Under the pieces are notes generated by a model, which made no database searches, was not told the origin of the DNA, and saw only the letters and a program-made list of their open reading frames with translations. Shown here one piece after another: positions 51,296 through 60,993 of a stretch of DNA of 64,000 nt (position 1 is the first letter of the stretch; the number at the start of each line of letters is the position of its first letter). This DNA is from Halomonas sp. (GTDB taxonomy: Bacteria; Pseudomonadota; Gammaproteobacteria; Pseudomonadales; Halomonadaceae): contig NZ_JAFIFK010000050.1 of NCBI RefSeq assembly GCF_020832045.1, positions 62,001-126,000 of the forward strand. Reading direction: 5' to 3'. The position numbers were made by a program, and so were the translations under genes.

Positions 51296-52309
51296 TCAGC
51301 CCAGCGAATCCACGACCTCGGCGATCACGGCAATAGTGTCCCCCATGTTGACCAAGGCCGGGAAACGGCGCGCCACCAGGATGCCGTCGCGACTGGCGCG
51401 GTACTCCACCGGCGCGGCACCGCTGCGGGTCATGTCGTACACTCGGGCGATCACCTGCCCCTCGTTCACCGTGTCGCCCAGCGCCAGAGTCAGCTCGAGC
51501 AGCCCCGTGTGCTCGCTCTGCACGTAACAGCTGGCGTCTGGCATGTCGAGATAGACCTGGGGTTCGGCGGGCATCTCCACCTCCCCTTCCAGCAAGCCAA
51601 AGTGGATCAGGAAGTTGCGCACGCCACGTTCGGTGATGGCCAGGCTCTCGGGGGTCGAAGTGCCACCGCCGCCGAGTTCGGTGGCGACGAACACCTTGCC
51701 CTGACTCTCCACCGCAGTGTCGAACAGCGCGGCGGCGTCGAGCTCGAACATCATCATGGCGTAAGGAGCGCCGAAGGCCTTGGCGCCCTCCAGCGCCTGG
51801 CGCTGCTGCTCGGGGTTCTCGAGCACGTGGGAGGCGCCGAAGGGCAGGATGTCCAGGGTGCGGCCACCGGAGTGCAGATCGAGCACCACGTCACACTTCG
51901 GTACCATCACCCGTGTGAAGTAGTCGGCGATCTTCGCGGTCACGCTGCCGTCGGGGTCGCCGGGGAAGCTGCGATTGAGGTTGCCGCCATCCATCGGGGA
52001 CGTGCGTTTGCCGGCCATGGCCGCCGGCAGGTTCATCATTGGCACGATGATCACGCGTCCGCGCACGTCTTCGGCTCGCAGGGAGTTCGCCAGCTTCATC
52101 AGCGCGGTGATGCCCTCGTATTCGTCACCGTGATTACCGCCGGTCAAAAGCGCCGTGGGGCCTTCGCCGTTGCCGACCACGGTGACCGGGATCATCACCG
52201 CGCCCCAGGCCGACTCATCGGTGGAGATCGGCAGCTTGAGAAAGCCGTGCTGGACGCCGTCGGCGTCGAAGTCCACGGTGGCGCTGATCGGGCTGGGTCG
52301 CTTGCTCAT
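51296..52309 (-). CDS. doeB: N-alpha-acetyl-L-2,4-diaminobutyrate deacetylase (DoeB)
   Basis: A 337-residue zinc hydrolase of the succinylglutamate desuccinylase/aspartoacylase family. It starts at ATG 52309 with GGAGAG five bases upstream; the track start 52423 lies within doeA. The metal motif is TGGNHGDEYEG (His and Glu), with a second zinc His in VVLDLHSGGRTLDI. It removes acetate from N-alpha-acetyl-diaminobutyrate made by DoeA, giving diaminobutyrate for DoeD. It lies 11 bp after doeA and 19 bp before doeX. Confidence 0.94.
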   Translation of the reverse strand: MSKRPSPISATVDFDADGVQHGFLKLPISTDESAWGAVMIPVTVVGNGEGPTALLTGGNHGDEYEGITALMKLANSLRAEDVRGRVIIVPMMNLPAAMAGKRTSPMDGGNLNRSFPGDPDGSVTAKIADYFTRVMVPKCDVVLDLHSGGRTLDILPFGASHVLENPEQQRQALEGAKAFGAPYAMMMFELDAAALFDTAVESQGKVFVATELGGGGTSTPESLAITERGVRNFLIHFGLLEGEVEMPAEPQVYLDMPDASCYVQSEHTGLLELTLALGDTVNEGQVIARVYDMTRSGAAPVEYRASRDGILVARRFPALVNMGDTIAVIAEVVDSLG

Positions 52310-52320
52310 CTTGGCTCTCC

Positions 52321-53520
52321 TTATTTCACGAATAGCTGGCGGGGAAAGTTGGCCAGCGACTCGCAACCGGTCTCGGTGATTAGAATGCTCTCGGTGATCT
52401 CCAGTCCCCAGTCGTCCTGCCACAGGCCGGGCATGAAGTGGAAGGTCATTCCCGGTTCGAGGATATTGTCGTCCGAAGGACGCAGACTCATGGTGCGCTC
52501 GCCCCAGTCAGGCGGATAGCTGATGCCGATAGGATAGCCGCAGCGCGCACCGCCGCGGTCGAAGCCGTACTTGTCCATGGCGGCGCCCAGCGCCATGGCG
52601 ATATCGGCGGTACGGTTGCCGGGGCGGGCCACGGCAAGCCCGCGCTCGATCCCTTCGAGCAGGGCCGATTCCGCGCGGATGAAATCCTGCGGCGGCCGTC
52701 CCAGGAACACGGTGCGCGACAGCGGCGCATGGTAGCGCTTGAACACGCCGGCGATCTCGAAGAAGGTGCCCTCCCCTTCGCGGAAGGGGGTGTCGTCCCA
52801 GGTTAGATGGGGCGCCGCCGCGTCCTTGCCGGTGGGCAGCATGGGCACGATGGCGGGGTAGTCACCGCCATGCACCTTGCCGTTCTCGTCCACCCAACCT
52901 TCGATACCGACACGGTAGATCTCGGAAACCAGCTTGCTCTTGGGCAGGCCGGGTTCGATCACCTCGAGAATGCGCGAATGCATGCCCTCGACGATCTTGC
53001 CGGCAATGCGCATGTAGGCGATTTCCTGGGGCGACTTGATCTTGCGGCACCAGTTGACCAATGCATTGGCATCCAGAAAACGTGCGTGAGGCAGCTCGCG
53101 CAAGAGGCTCTGGTAGGCCTTGGCAGAAAAGTAATAATTGTCCATCTCCAGGCCCACCACCCCCTGGTGCCAGCCTCGGTCGGGCATGATCGACTGGGCC
53201 AGATAGTCCATGGGGTGCATGTCCGGGTTCTGCACGTAATAGTCGGGGTAGTAGGTGATATTGTCAGGATCGATCCAACAGGTGCGCAGCGCCCCGTTGG
53301 CATCCATACGGCGACCGTACCAGACCGGCTCGCCCTCGAGCCCTACCAGCACGCATTGATGCACATAGAAAGACCAGCCATCGTAGCCGGTCAGCCAAGC
53401 CATGTTGGAGGGATCGCTGATAACTAGCACGTCGATCCCTCGACTGGCCATTTCGGCACGTACCTTCCATAGGCGGCTTGCGTATTCTTCACGAGTGAAG
53501 GGCAGGGTTACCTGAGTCAT
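52321..53520 (-). CDS. doeA: Ectoine hydrolase (DoeA)
   Basis: A 399-residue member of the M24 creatinase/prolidase fold. The N-terminal creatinase-like domain (residues 1-150) has WLTGYDGWSFYVHQCVLV. The C-terminal pita-bread domain has EGTFFEIAGVFKRYHAPLSR and GYPIGISYPPDWGERTM, closely recalling EutD/DoeA. It hydrolyses the ectoine ring to N-acetyl-diaminobutyrate. It is the first gene of the minus-strand doe operon, facing enuR across a 210-bp control region. A large leader hairpin lies just before its start. The ribosome site is weak (GGCGAG). Confidence 0.94.
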   Translation of the reverse strand: MTQVTLPFTREEYASRLWKVRAEMASRGIDVLVISDPSNMAWLTGYDGWSFYVHQCVLVGLEGEPVWYGRRMDANGALRTCWIDPDNITYYPDYYVQNPDMHPMDYLAQSIMPDRGWHQGVVGLEMDNYYFSAKAYQSLLRELPHARFLDANALVNWCRKIKSPQEIAYMRIAGKIVEGMHSRILEVIEPGLPKSKLVSEIYRVGIEGWVDENGKVHGGDYPAIVPMLPTGKDAAAPHLTWDDTPFREGEGTFFEIAGVFKRYHAPLSRTVFLGRPPQDFIRAESALLEGIERGLAVARPGNRTADIAMALGAAMDKYGFDRGGARCGYPIGISYPPDWGERTMSLRPSDDNILEPGMTFHFMPGLWQDDWGLEITESILITETGCESLANFPRQLFVK

Positions 53521-53548
53521 GGGCCACTCGCCGTTGGATCACCACGAA

Positions 53549-53575
53549 CCGGCCGACTCAGGGAGAGTCGGCCGG
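53549..53575 (-). promoter_or_regulatory. 11-bp GC-rich hairpin in the doeA leader
   Basis: CCGGCCGACTC-AGGGA-GAGTCGGCCGG is a perfect 11-bp stem with a 5-nt loop, ending 28 bp upstream of the doeA ATG. No U tract follows. If transcribed it would form a very stable structure near the ribosome site; as DNA it is a strong dyad that could bind DoeX. Confidence 0.6.
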
Positions 53576-53649
53576 GCCATCGGATAGTCGGTCATCTACG
53601 GTCAGGGTAAAAGACCGATACCGGAATCGTGCTGATCTATTTGGCCATA

Positions 53650-53661
53650 AATCATGACAAT
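53650..53661. promoter_or_regulatory. First copy of 12-bp direct repeat, candidate EnuR/DoeX site
   Basis: AATCATGACAAT, identical to the copy at 53727-53738 and in the same orientation, 77 bp apart start to start. Direct repeats are common operators of MocR-type regulators such as EnuR. Confidence 0.5.
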
Positions 53662-53726
53662 CCCAGTCCAATGCCGCTAAGCTGATAGTAGCACCACCCG
53701 TTGGCTGGCGGTCAAAGGCTTTATTG

Positions 53727-53738
53727 AATCATGACAAT
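53727..53738. promoter_or_regulatory. Second copy of 12-bp direct repeat, over the enuR start codon
   Basis: AATCATGACAAT spans the first codons of enuR (ATGACAAT), so a protein bound here would block enuR expression. This suggests autorepression, but it has not been tested. Confidence 0.5.
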
Positions 53739-55137
53739 TGATCTAACTCCGTACCTGACCGACACCGGGCCTAAGTATCTGGCCATAGCGCGTGCCCTTT
53801 CGGAAGCGGTGCGCCAGGGAGAACTCGTGCCGGGTACTCGGCTGCCACCCCATCGGCAGTTGGCCGAAAGCCTTGGGGTCAGCGTACAGACCGTATCGCG
53901 AGCCTACGCCCAGGCCGAGAAAATGGGGCTGGTGCAGGCCCGAGTCGGCAGCGGCACCTGGATCAATGCCCTGGACGACGCCCGCGAGTCGGCTTATCTA
54001 CGGGGACATGAGGCGCGTCAGGACAACCCTCTGATCGACCTGTCGATCGCCCATCCGGTCTGCCCCCCCGGGCATCACCTGCGCTTTCGCCAGACGCTTG
54101 CAGAGCTGGCCGAACTGGCAAGCCCCGAGGTCATCAGCGCCTGTCGCCCTATCGCCGGCCTTGCCCATCAGCGGGAACGTGCCAGTGCGTGGCTGCAACA
54201 TCGCCTTCACGTTCCCGGCGAGATGGACGATCGAATTTTGTGCAATGGCGCCGCCCATGGCCTGATGCTGGCGATTTCCAGCGTGGTGCAACACGGCGAT
54301 CTGGTGCTGACCGAAGCCCTGACCGATCACGGTCTGATCGCACTGTCACGCACGCTCGGTTTCCAGTTGCGCGGCATTGCCATCGACGCCGAAGGCATCG
54401 TGCCCGAGGCGTTGGAGCTTGCCTGTCAGCGCTTCAAGCCGCGTGCGCTCTATCTCACCCCCACCCAGCTCAACCCCACCGGAGCGACCATGAGCGAGGC
54501 CCGCCGCGACGCCGTGGCCGACGTGCTGGCCCGCCATCGGGTATGGTTGATCGAGGACGATGTGCATGCGCTATTGGAATCTCCAAGCTTCACCCCGGTC
54601 ACGGCGCGCATTCCACAGCTGAGCTTTCATGTCACCAGCTTGACCAAGGTGACCGTACCGGGCCTGCGCGCCGGCTACCTCACCGTACCCCGTGGCCAGT
54701 TGCATCACGTACTGCCACGCATGCGTGCCACCACCTGGATGGCGACTCCGCTGATCTTCGAGATCGCCGACCGCTGGATCGGCGATGGCTCCGTGGAAAC
54801 TCTGGCCGCCGAGCAGCGCAACCTGCTCGGCGAACGCCAACAGCTCGCCCGTCGCCTGCTCGGCCATCATGCATTGGAGTCGCGTCCCACCAGCCTGCAC
54901 GTCTGGATCTCGCTGCCCGACGCCTGGCGCGGCGAGGAGCTTCAACAGCAGGCGGAACAGGAAGGCCTGGCAATCACCACTGCGGTGCCGTTCATGGTGG
55001 AGCAGACCCCACCCCCCCGGCGCATTCGGGTGAGCCTGGGTGCCGAACAGGATATCGCTCGGCTAGAAGAGGGCCTAAGGCGTCTGGTCGCCCTGCTCGA
55101 CGAGGCGCCACCGCCCATGATGCAGATCGTCTACTGA
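53731..55137 (+). CDS. enuR: EnuR, MocR/GntR-type regulator of ectoine utilisation
   Basis: A 468-residue MocR protein. Residues 1-80 form a GntR winged helix (PPHRQLAESLGVSVQTVSRA). The rest is a fold-type I aminotransferase-like domain with the PLP Lys at residue 306 in TSLTKVTVPGLRAGY, preceded by NPTGATMSEARRDAV and WLIEDDVHALL. EnuR of marine bacteria represses ectoine genes until PLP reacts with an ectoine breakdown product. Divergence from doeA and the matching locus support that name over other MocR types. The hydroxyacid dehydrogenase gene follows after 15 bp. Confidence 0.87.
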   Translation: MTIDLTPYLTDTGPKYLAIARALSEAVRQGELVPGTRLPPHRQLAESLGVSVQTVSRAYAQAEKMGLVQARVGSGTWINALDDARESAYLRGHEARQDNPLIDLSIAHPVCPPGHHLRFRQTLAELAELASPEVISACRPIAGLAHQRERASAWLQHRLHVPGEMDDRILCNGAAHGLMLAISSVVQHGDLVLTEALTDHGLIALSRTLGFQLRGIAIDAEGIVPEALELACQRFKPRALYLTPTQLNPTGATMSEARRDAVADVLARHRVWLIEDDVHALLESPSFTPVTARIPQLSFHVTSLTKVTVPGLRAGYLTVPRGQLHHVLPRMRATTWMATPLIFEIADRWIGDGSVETLAAEQRNLLGERQQLARRLLGHHALESRPTSLHVWISLPDAWRGEELQQQAEQEGLAITTAVPFMVEQTPPPRRIRVSLGAEQDIARLEEGLRRLVALLDEAPPPMMQIVY

Positions 55138-55152
55138 AGAAGAGGAGCCGCC

Positions 55153-56088
55153 ATGCGCATATTGCTGCATATCGACGACATCGAAGCCTGGCGTGACGCC
55201 CTCGCCGAACGCCTGACCGAGGCTGAGATCGTCACCGCCAAGGACCCCCTCGAGCGGCGCCGCGACGCCGATTACCTGGCGGTGTGGAAGCCATCGGAAG
55301 CACTGCTGCGCGAGCAGAACCAGGCCAGGGGGATCGTCAATCTGGGCGCCGGCGTCGATGCGCTACTCAACAATCCGGCACTCCCCGAAGGGGTGCCCAT
55401 CGTCAAGCTGCGCGATGCCGGCATGGCTGAGCTCATCGGCGATTACGTACGCTACGGCGTGTTGCATTTCCAGCGCGATTTCGACCGCTACCGTCGCCAG
55501 CAGGCACGCTGCGAGTGGAAGGAACATGCCGTCACCGACAAGCGCAACTGGCCGGTGGGTGTGCTCGGCCTTGGGGCCATTGGGGCCAAGGTAGCTGCCA
55601 TGGTTGCCGCCGATGGTTTCCCCGTACATGGCTGGAGCCGTTCGCCTAAGACGCTCGAAGGCATCACCTGCCATCACGGAGAGGAGGGCTTCAGCGATCT
55701 GCTCGCCCAGGTGCGTACGCTGATACTGCTGCTACCAGGCACCTCATCGACCCGTCATATCATCGACGCCGAGGCGCTGGCTGCCTTGCCTGCCGGCGCC
55801 AGCCTGATCAACCCCGGCCGCGGCAGTCTCATCGACGAGACGGCTCTGCTCGAGGCACTGGGGAGCGGCGAGCAGGAGGGCCGGCTGCGCGGCGCCATCC
55901 TCGACGCCTTCCCCGAAGAGCCCCTACCTCAGGCAAGCCCACTGTGGGCACACCCGCGGATCTGGGTGACACCGCACATGGCCGGACCGACGCCGCTGGG
56001 TGAGGCCGTCGACCAGGTGGCAGACGCGATACGCGCTTTCGAAGCCGGTAAGGAGATCGATACCGTTGATCCTGATGCCGGCTACTAA
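55153..56088 (+). CDS. GhrA-like D-2-hydroxyacid dehydrogenase (glyoxylate/hydroxypyruvate reductase A type)
   Basis: A 311-residue NAD(P)-dependent enzyme of the D-isomer 2-hydroxyacid dehydrogenase family, closest in pattern to GhrA. The Rossmann motif is VLGLGAIGAKVAAMVAADGF, then SLINPGRGSLIDETAL with the conserved Arg region, and the catalytic His is in WVTPHMAGPTPLGEA. GAGGAG lies five bases before the ATG. It is 15 bp downstream of enuR and probably in the same transcript, which hints at a role beside ectoine breakdown, but no step of the known pathway needs it. A 12-bp hairpin follows. Confidence 0.9.
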   Translation: MRILLHIDDIEAWRDALAERLTEAEIVTAKDPLERRRDADYLAVWKPSEALLREQNQARGIVNLGAGVDALLNNPALPEGVPIVKLRDAGMAELIGDYVRYGVLHFQRDFDRYRRQQARCEWKEHAVTDKRNWPVGVLGLGAIGAKVAAMVAADGFPVHGWSRSPKTLEGITCHHGEEGFSDLLAQVRTLILLLPGTSSTRHIIDAEALAALPAGASLINPGRGSLIDETALLEALGSGEQEGRLRGAILDAFPEEPLPQASPLWAHPRIWVTPHMAGPTPLGEAVDQVADAIRAFEAGKEIDTVDPDAGY

Positions 56089-56091
56089 CCG

Positions 56092-56119
56092 GCACATGCC
56101 GCCCGCAGGCGGCATGTGC
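56092..56119. terminator. Strong stem-loop between convergent ghrA-like and MCP genes
   Basis: GCACATGCCGCC-CGCA-GGCGGCATGTGC is a perfect 12-bp stem with a 4-nt loop, three bases after the dehydrogenase stop and five before the MCP stop. Neither strand has a U tract, but position and strength suggest a bidirectional terminator. Confidence 0.6.
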
Positions 56120-56124
56120 AACGC

Positions 56125-57762
56125 TCAGGCGGGTTCGGCGCGCTTCTGCGGTAGTGGATCGTGAGCGAGAGCGGGCTGCCAGGCCGGAGCGTCGTGGCTG
56201 GACCTCTGCGTCGCTTCGATGCGGAACCACATCACCTCCTTCACGAGCAGCTCCACCTGGTGACGCAGAGTCGACGCCTCGCCGGCGGCCTGCTCGACCA
56301 GGGCGGCGTTCTGCTGGGTCACCTGGTCCATCTGACCGACGGCGGTATTGACCTGTTCGATTCCGATGCGCTGCTCACCGGATGCCGACGCGATTTCCTC
56401 CATCAGATCGGTGACCCGGGTGACGGCTTCGACGACCTGCCTTATGGTGCTGCCGGTCCTTTCGACGAGCTCCGCTCCCTGCCCTACCTGCTGGTGGGAC
56501 GACTCGATCAGGGTTCGAATCTCACGCGAGGCATCGGCGCTACGGCTGGCCAGCGTACGCACCTCACCCGCCACCACGGCGAAGCCTCTACCCTGCTCAC
56601 CGGCCCGCGCTGCCTCGACGGAGGCATTTAGCGCAAGGATACTGGTCTGGAAGGCGATCGAGTCGATCACTTCGATGATGTCTTTCACGCGTCCGGCGCT
56701 CTGTGCGATGCCGTGCATGGTGGTCACCACGTTGGCCATCATTTCGCCACCCTGGTGTGCCGTCTCCCTCGCCTCCAGAGCCAGTTGGCTGGCCACGTTG
56801 GCGTTTTCGGCATTCTGTCCCACCGTCTGCGTCAGCTCCTCCATGCTGGAGGCGGTTTCTTCAATCGATGCAGCCTGCTGCTCCGTTCGTGCGGAAAGGT
56901 CCTGATTGCCGACCACGATCTGGTCGACGCCGGCGTTGATCCGCTCCGTGCCATGGTGGATGTTCATCAATGACGCCACCAGGCGCTGGCGCATGCTCTC
57001 GATACCTGCCAGCAGACTGTCCTCATCCCCGGCCTTGAGCGTCAGGGCCTGGGTCAGATCGCCGCCGGCGATTCGCCTCACCACTTCCTGGGCATGATGT
57101 GGGTCACCACCAAGACTCTTGAGCACGTCACGAATGATCCAACCCATGGAGAGGGTCAACAGGATGCCGATGCCAAGCAGTAGCAAGCCCAGCTCGATTA
57201 AGCTTTCCCAGAAGGCGGCGTTGATATCGTCCATGTAAACGCCTGCCGCCAGGTCCCAATTCCAACCGGGCACCCGCTGCACATAGCTCATCTTGGGCAC
57301 CTGATCGGAGCCCGCCTGGCTGCGCTGGGACATATAACCGACGAAACCGCCCGTCAGGGGGTTCCTATCCGCCATTGTCTTGAGCTCTCGATAAAGGTAC
57401 AGCCCATTCTTGTCCTGGAAGTCGCGCATGGAATCGCCCAGTCCCCGCCGCGGGTGTGCCACGATACGGATATCGCTGTCGAAGGCGAAGATGTAGCCAT
57501 CGTCTCCGAAACTCAGGTTCGCCAGGCTCTCGATGGCCCTGTTTTGCGCCTCATCCTGCGTCAGCTCGCCGCTCTCGGCGCGGGCGGCAAGGCTCGCCAC
57601 CATATCGCGCGCACTGCCCACGAAATACTCGAGACTCGCGATGCGCTCATTCAACAGACCCTCTCGCTTGTCGTAAGCCGTCCATCCCACCAGCACCAAC
57701 ATGCCCACCCACATCAAGCCCAATGTTGCCCATAGCTTGGTACTCGTTGCCCAATTGCGCAT
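56125..57762 (-). CDS. Methyl-accepting chemotaxis protein with periplasmic single Cache domain
   Basis: ATG 57762 with AAGGAAG eight bases upstream gives 545 residues; the track start 57927 has no ribosome site and adds a non-conserved stretch. It has a first membrane helix at residues 12-32, then an sCache-type sensor ([50 protein letters not shown]). A second helix is at about 190-210, then HAMP, and the signalling hairpin [20 protein letters not shown]. Such Cache domains often sense carboxylic acids. The ligand is unknown. It ends next to the ectoine locus, so a catabolite attractant is possible. Confidence 0.92.
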   Translation of the reverse strand: MRNWATSTKLWATLGLMWVGMLVLVGWTAYDKREGLLNERIASLEYFVGSARDMVASLAARAESGELTQDEAQNRAIESLANLSFGDDGYIFAFDSDIRIVAHPRRGLGDSMRDFQDKNGLYLYRELKTMADRNPLTGGFVGYMSQRSQAGSDQVPKMSYVQRVPGWNWDLAAGVYMDDINAAFWESLIELGLLLLGIGILLTLSMGWIIRDVLKSLGGDPHHAQEVVRRIAGGDLTQALTLKAGDEDSLLAGIESMRQRLVASLMNIHHGTERINAGVDQIVVGNQDLSARTEQQAASIEETASSMEELTQTVGQNAENANVASQLALEARETAHQGGEMMANVVTTMHGIAQSAGRVKDIIEVIDSIAFQTSILALNASVEAARAGEQGRGFAVVAGEVRTLASRSADASREIRTLIESSHQQVGQGAELVERTGSTIRQVVEAVTRVTDLMEEIASASGEQRIGIEQVNTAVGQMDQVTQQNAALVEQAAGEASTLRHQVELLVKEVMWFRIEATQRSSHDAPAWQPALAHDPLPQKRAEPA

Positions 57763-57816
57763 CGTCACTGCTTCCTTGAATTCGTTTCGTAGGGGTTGAA
57801 TCACTGTCATGCAGAA

Positions 57817-57872
57817 GAACCGAAAGCGCATACGCCGCTTTCGGTTCCGTTTTGACGGGCGTAATCGCCCGT
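57817..57872 (-). terminator. Two stem-loops between the adjacent chemoreceptor genes
   Basis: GAACCGAAAGCG-7 nt-CGCTTTCGGTTC (12-bp stem, 57817-57847) and ACGGGCG-TAAT-CGCCCGT (7-bp stem, 57855-57872) lie within 70 bp after the NIT-MCP stop. On the minus strand only TTCT follows the larger stem, so it may be a weak or Rho-assisted terminator. Confidence 0.5.
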
Positions 57873-57886
57873 TGTCGTTGTTCCGT

Positions 57887-59884
57887 TCAGGCGGGCTGCG
57901 GCAAGCGTGCAACCCCTTGGTCACCATGCTCGACCAGTGCCGATGTCTGCCATTTCAGGCCGTTGTTGACGTCTTCGCTGACACGAAAACGGGCGATCAG
58001 CCTGGCCATTTCTCCGGCCTGGTCGTCGAGTGAGCGGCTTGCAGTGGCGACCTGCTCGACCAGTGCAGCGTTTTGCTGTGTCGTGTCCTCGAGCTGGGAG
58101 ATGGCCTGATTGATCTGCTCGATGCCTGCAGATTGTTCGCTGCTGGCCGATGAGATCTCGGCGACGAGCCCGGCGACCTGCTTCACGTCCCGGGAAATTG
58201 CCGTCAGGGCTTCGGAGGTCTGGCCCACCAGGCCGTTACCTGCCTCCACCCGCTGGGTGGTATTGCCGATCAACTGGCGGATACGCTCGGCTTCCTCGGC
58301 GCTGCGGCTGGCCAGCTTGCGCACCTCACCGGCCACTACGGCAAAACCGCGGCCGTGATCTCCGGCACGCGCTGCCTCCACCGAGGCGTTGAGCGCAAGC
58401 AGGTTGGTCTGGAAAGCGATACCGTCGATGGCTTCGACAATGGCGGTGACTTGGCGGTTGGCTTCGAAGATCTGCTGCATGGCCTCGCGTGCCTCTTCGG
58501 CCACGCGGCTGGCCTGCTCAGCCTGAGCTACGGTCTGGTCCGTCATGCTGCTGGCCTGGCGTGCATTGTCCGCCGACTGGCGCACGGTGGAGGTCATCTG
58601 CTCCATGCTGGTGGCCGTCTCGACCAGCGAGGCGGACTGCTCCTCGGTGCGGCTGGCCAGGTCCTCGTTGCCCTGGGCGATTTCACCGCTGGCCGAGCCG
58701 ACCCCTCGCGCCCCCTGCTGAATCGAGGACACCAGCGCCTCCATGCTGGCCGTGGACTTATTGAAGGCGGCATAGAGCTGTGAGAGCTCGTCGCTGCCGG
58801 GCTCGTCCAGCCGCTGCGTCAGGTCGCCTTCACGCGTGGCTATCTCGTCCAGCGCCCGGCGGAGCGGCAACACCATGCTGCGTACGAGGACGGTAGAGAG
58901 CAGCGTCGCTATCACAATGGCCAACCCCGCCAGTACGACGAATGTCCACAGTTCCTGACGAGCCTGCCTTGCCAACGCGTTGGCACGGGTTTGCAAGTCG
59001 TTGGCCAACTCCAACTCGACACCACGTAGACGCTCCATTTTGCCGGTTTGCGATTCGAACCAACGATCGGAACCGATACCGTAACCGCCGTCGATACCCT
59101 GACGCATGGCAATCTGGCGCATCATGTAGAGGCTACTGTTGGCCTCGTGCTCCGTCGTGGCGGCACGATACCGAGCCAGCATGTCTGCGCCGGCCTGGAT
59201 GGTGAAACTTTCCTCGAATGCCTGCTCCTCGCCCAGCAGCCGCATGAATCGGTAGTAGACGTCGGGCGACATGGTGTTGGCAGCAAAGGCGCTGGCCAGC
59301 AGCGCCCGCTCGATACCGGCGCTCTCCTTGATCTCCAGCAGCGAGTAATAAGCCCCGCGATCACGCGCCAACTCCCCGGCGTTCCCCAGCGAATTCAGCC
59401 GCCCCACGCTTTCGGCTAGCCGTGCATTGATGTCGGTGTAGTAGTCCAGCGCTTGCAGGTCTCTCATGCTCAGCGCATCGATCTGACGACGGTTGAGGGC
59501 GAGCTCAGCGAGCAGCGCGTCGATCTCTTCACGGCGAAGGTCGATTTGCGTGTCGCCGCTGGTGTCGATGTCCCCCCAAGCCGAGTAGTATCCGGTCAAA
59601 AGCTCATCCACTCGCTGACGCTGGGCAACCAGCCGCTCGCCGAAGGCTTCGCCACGACTGCCCAGGAAACCGACCGAAAGGCCTCGCTCCACTTGGAGTT
59701 CATGCATCAACCCCCCTAGCTGGGCGGACAGCCCGGCGAAGCGGTCGACCTGTAACATGTCGCTGGCCAAGCGCTGGCGCTCGATGATGCCGACCGCGGC
59801 TAGCCACACGATGATGCAGAGAGGTAGTGCCAGTGCCAGCATGAACTTGCGTGACACCGGTATACGGTGAAGAAAATTGTGCAT
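57887..59884 (-). CDS. Methyl-accepting chemotaxis protein with NIT (nitrate/nitrite-sensing type) domain
   Basis: A 665-residue chemoreceptor. A first membrane helix (residues 13-30) is followed by a helical periplasmic NIT-type domain over about 45-300 ([20 protein letters not shown] and [20 protein letters not shown]). A second helix comes next ([20 protein letters not shown]), then HAMP, methylation helices, and the tip [23 protein letters not shown] domains in some proteins sense nitrate or nitrite; here that is family inference. It is upstream of the Cache-type MCP on the same strand with 124 bp and two hairpins between. Confidence 0.92.
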   Translation of the reverse strand: MHNFLHRIPVSRKFMLALALPLCIIVWLAAVGIIERQRLASDMLQVDRFAGLSAQLGGLMHELQVERGLSVGFLGSRGEAFGERLVAQRQRVDELLTGYYSAWGDIDTSGDTQIDLRREEIDALLAELALNRRQIDALSMRDLQALDYYTDINARLAESVGRLNSLGNAGELARDRGAYYSLLEIKESAGIERALLASAFAANTMSPDVYYRFMRLLGEEQAFEESFTIQAGADMLARYRAATTEHEANSSLYMMRQIAMRQGIDGGYGIGSDRWFESQTGKMERLRGVELELANDLQTRANALARQARQELWTFVVLAGLAIVIATLLSTVLVRSMVLPLRRALDEIATREGDLTQRLDEPGSDELSQLYAAFNKSTASMEALVSSIQQGARGVGSASGEIAQGNEDLASRTEEQSASLVETATSMEQMTSTVRQSADNARQASSMTDQTVAQAEQASRVAEEAREAMQQIFEANRQVTAIVEAIDGIAFQTNLLALNASVEAARAGDHGRGFAVVAGEVRKLASRSAEEAERIRQLIGNTTQRVEAGNGLVGQTSEALTAISRDVKQVAGLVAEISSASSEQSAGIEQINQAISQLEDTTQQNAALVEQVATASRSLDDQAGEMARLIARFRVSEDVNNGLKWQTSALVEHGDQGVARLPQPA

Positions 59885-60223
59885 GGTAGGTATCCTGCCG
59901 AGCTAGTGATATCGGAATTCGGGACGTGGCTCGCGTGTGTGCCGTTGTTGTTGTGATATCCGTCGGCCATGATGCGAGCGCGCTCACCCAGCTCGCGAAA
60001 TATTCTTCGGCAGGGCGTCTTGAATCTTTAGCTCGGCGTCACCGCCACCCATCAGATTATTGACCTGCGTCAGACTAAGGCTCGGGAATGGCTCCGACTG
60101 GACGCTGCGGTTCGTCACGGCTGCTGCAGCAGACAAAACCATGAAACAATCGTGCATCACGGAACCCGCCGCGCCGATGAGGTTCACAGCTACTGTCGCC
60201 TATCAGCCAAGCGGTGCCCCGAA

Positions 60224-60907
60224 ATGTATCGATCCACAAGAGCCCTGGCTCGTCTGTCACTCTTCACTCTGGCGCTGACCTGGCTCCCCGCCATGGCAGC
60301 GGCAGCCATCGCGGACTCTGTGCCCCAACTCCAGCCTTTCAATGCGAACTATCGACTGGAAGTGAAGGGTTGGCCCAACGCCACCATCGAGCATCGCTTG
60401 AGCCGGCAGAGCGGCCATTGGCAGAGCCGCATGCAGGCGTCCATTGCCGTGGCTCGAGGCAATGAGAGTAGCCGCTTCATCATGACCCCCGAGGGCGTGC
60501 ATTCGGTGAACTATGCCAGCGGCTATTCGCTGCTCGGCATGGGCGGCAGGTACCGTTTGAGCAGCAGCGAACTCACCGACATGCCGGACCGTCAAGCGGC
60601 GCTGGTGGAGCTCTCGCGCAGAGCTCTACAGGGCGGCTGTGTAGAAGACAGCTGCCGTCTGGTGTATCAGGATCATCGCGGCCGCGAGGAGACACTCGAT
60701 TATCGGTCGCTGGGTACCCAAATGCTTAACGTGCCCGCCGGTGAGTTCCAGGCACTCAAGGTCGAGGTCAACGAAACGGATAAACCGGAACGCAAGATGA
60801 TGTTCCACTTTCACCCCGGCTACCCCGGACTGCTGCTAGCGGTGGACTATTACCGCGAGGGGGAGCGCAGGAGTCGTCTCACACTGACATCCCTTGAGGG
60901 CAAGTAG
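60224..60907 (+). CDS. DUF3108 periplasmic protein
   Basis: A 227-residue protein from ATG 60224; the track start 60152 precedes the signal peptide without support. Residues 1-30 form a signal peptide (ARLSLFTLALTWLPAMAAAA). The mature part fits DUF3108: FNANYRLEVKGWPNATIEHR, GRYRLSSSELTDMPDRQAAL and, at the end, PGYPGLLLAVDYYREGERRS. The family is found in many proteobacteria, often as a periplasmic beta-rich protein of unknown role. No clear ribosome site is visible. The lysO-like gene follows after 86 bp on the same strand. Confidence 0.78.
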   Translation: MYRSTRALARLSLFTLALTWLPAMAAAAIADSVPQLQPFNANYRLEVKGWPNATIEHRLSRQSGHWQSRMQASIAVARGNESSRFIMTPEGVHSVNYASGYSLLGMGGRYRLSSSELTDMPDRQAALVELSRRALQGGCVEDSCRLVYQDHRGREETLDYRSLGTQMLNVPAGEFQALKVEVNETDKPERKMMFHFHPGYPGLLLAVDYYREGERRSRLTLTSLEGK

Positions 60908-60993
60908 CGTTCAAGATCCCGGCATAGGGCCTAAAAGGCTGGTAGAGTTAGCGATTTTTGCCGCGACATGCGGCTTGAACGTAAGGAATCGCA

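Noticed and set aside
51287-52519. 410-codon plus-strand ORF opposite doeB/doeA
   Set aside because: His/Gly/Val-rich composition of an antisense frame; doeB and doeA have intact catalytic motifs.
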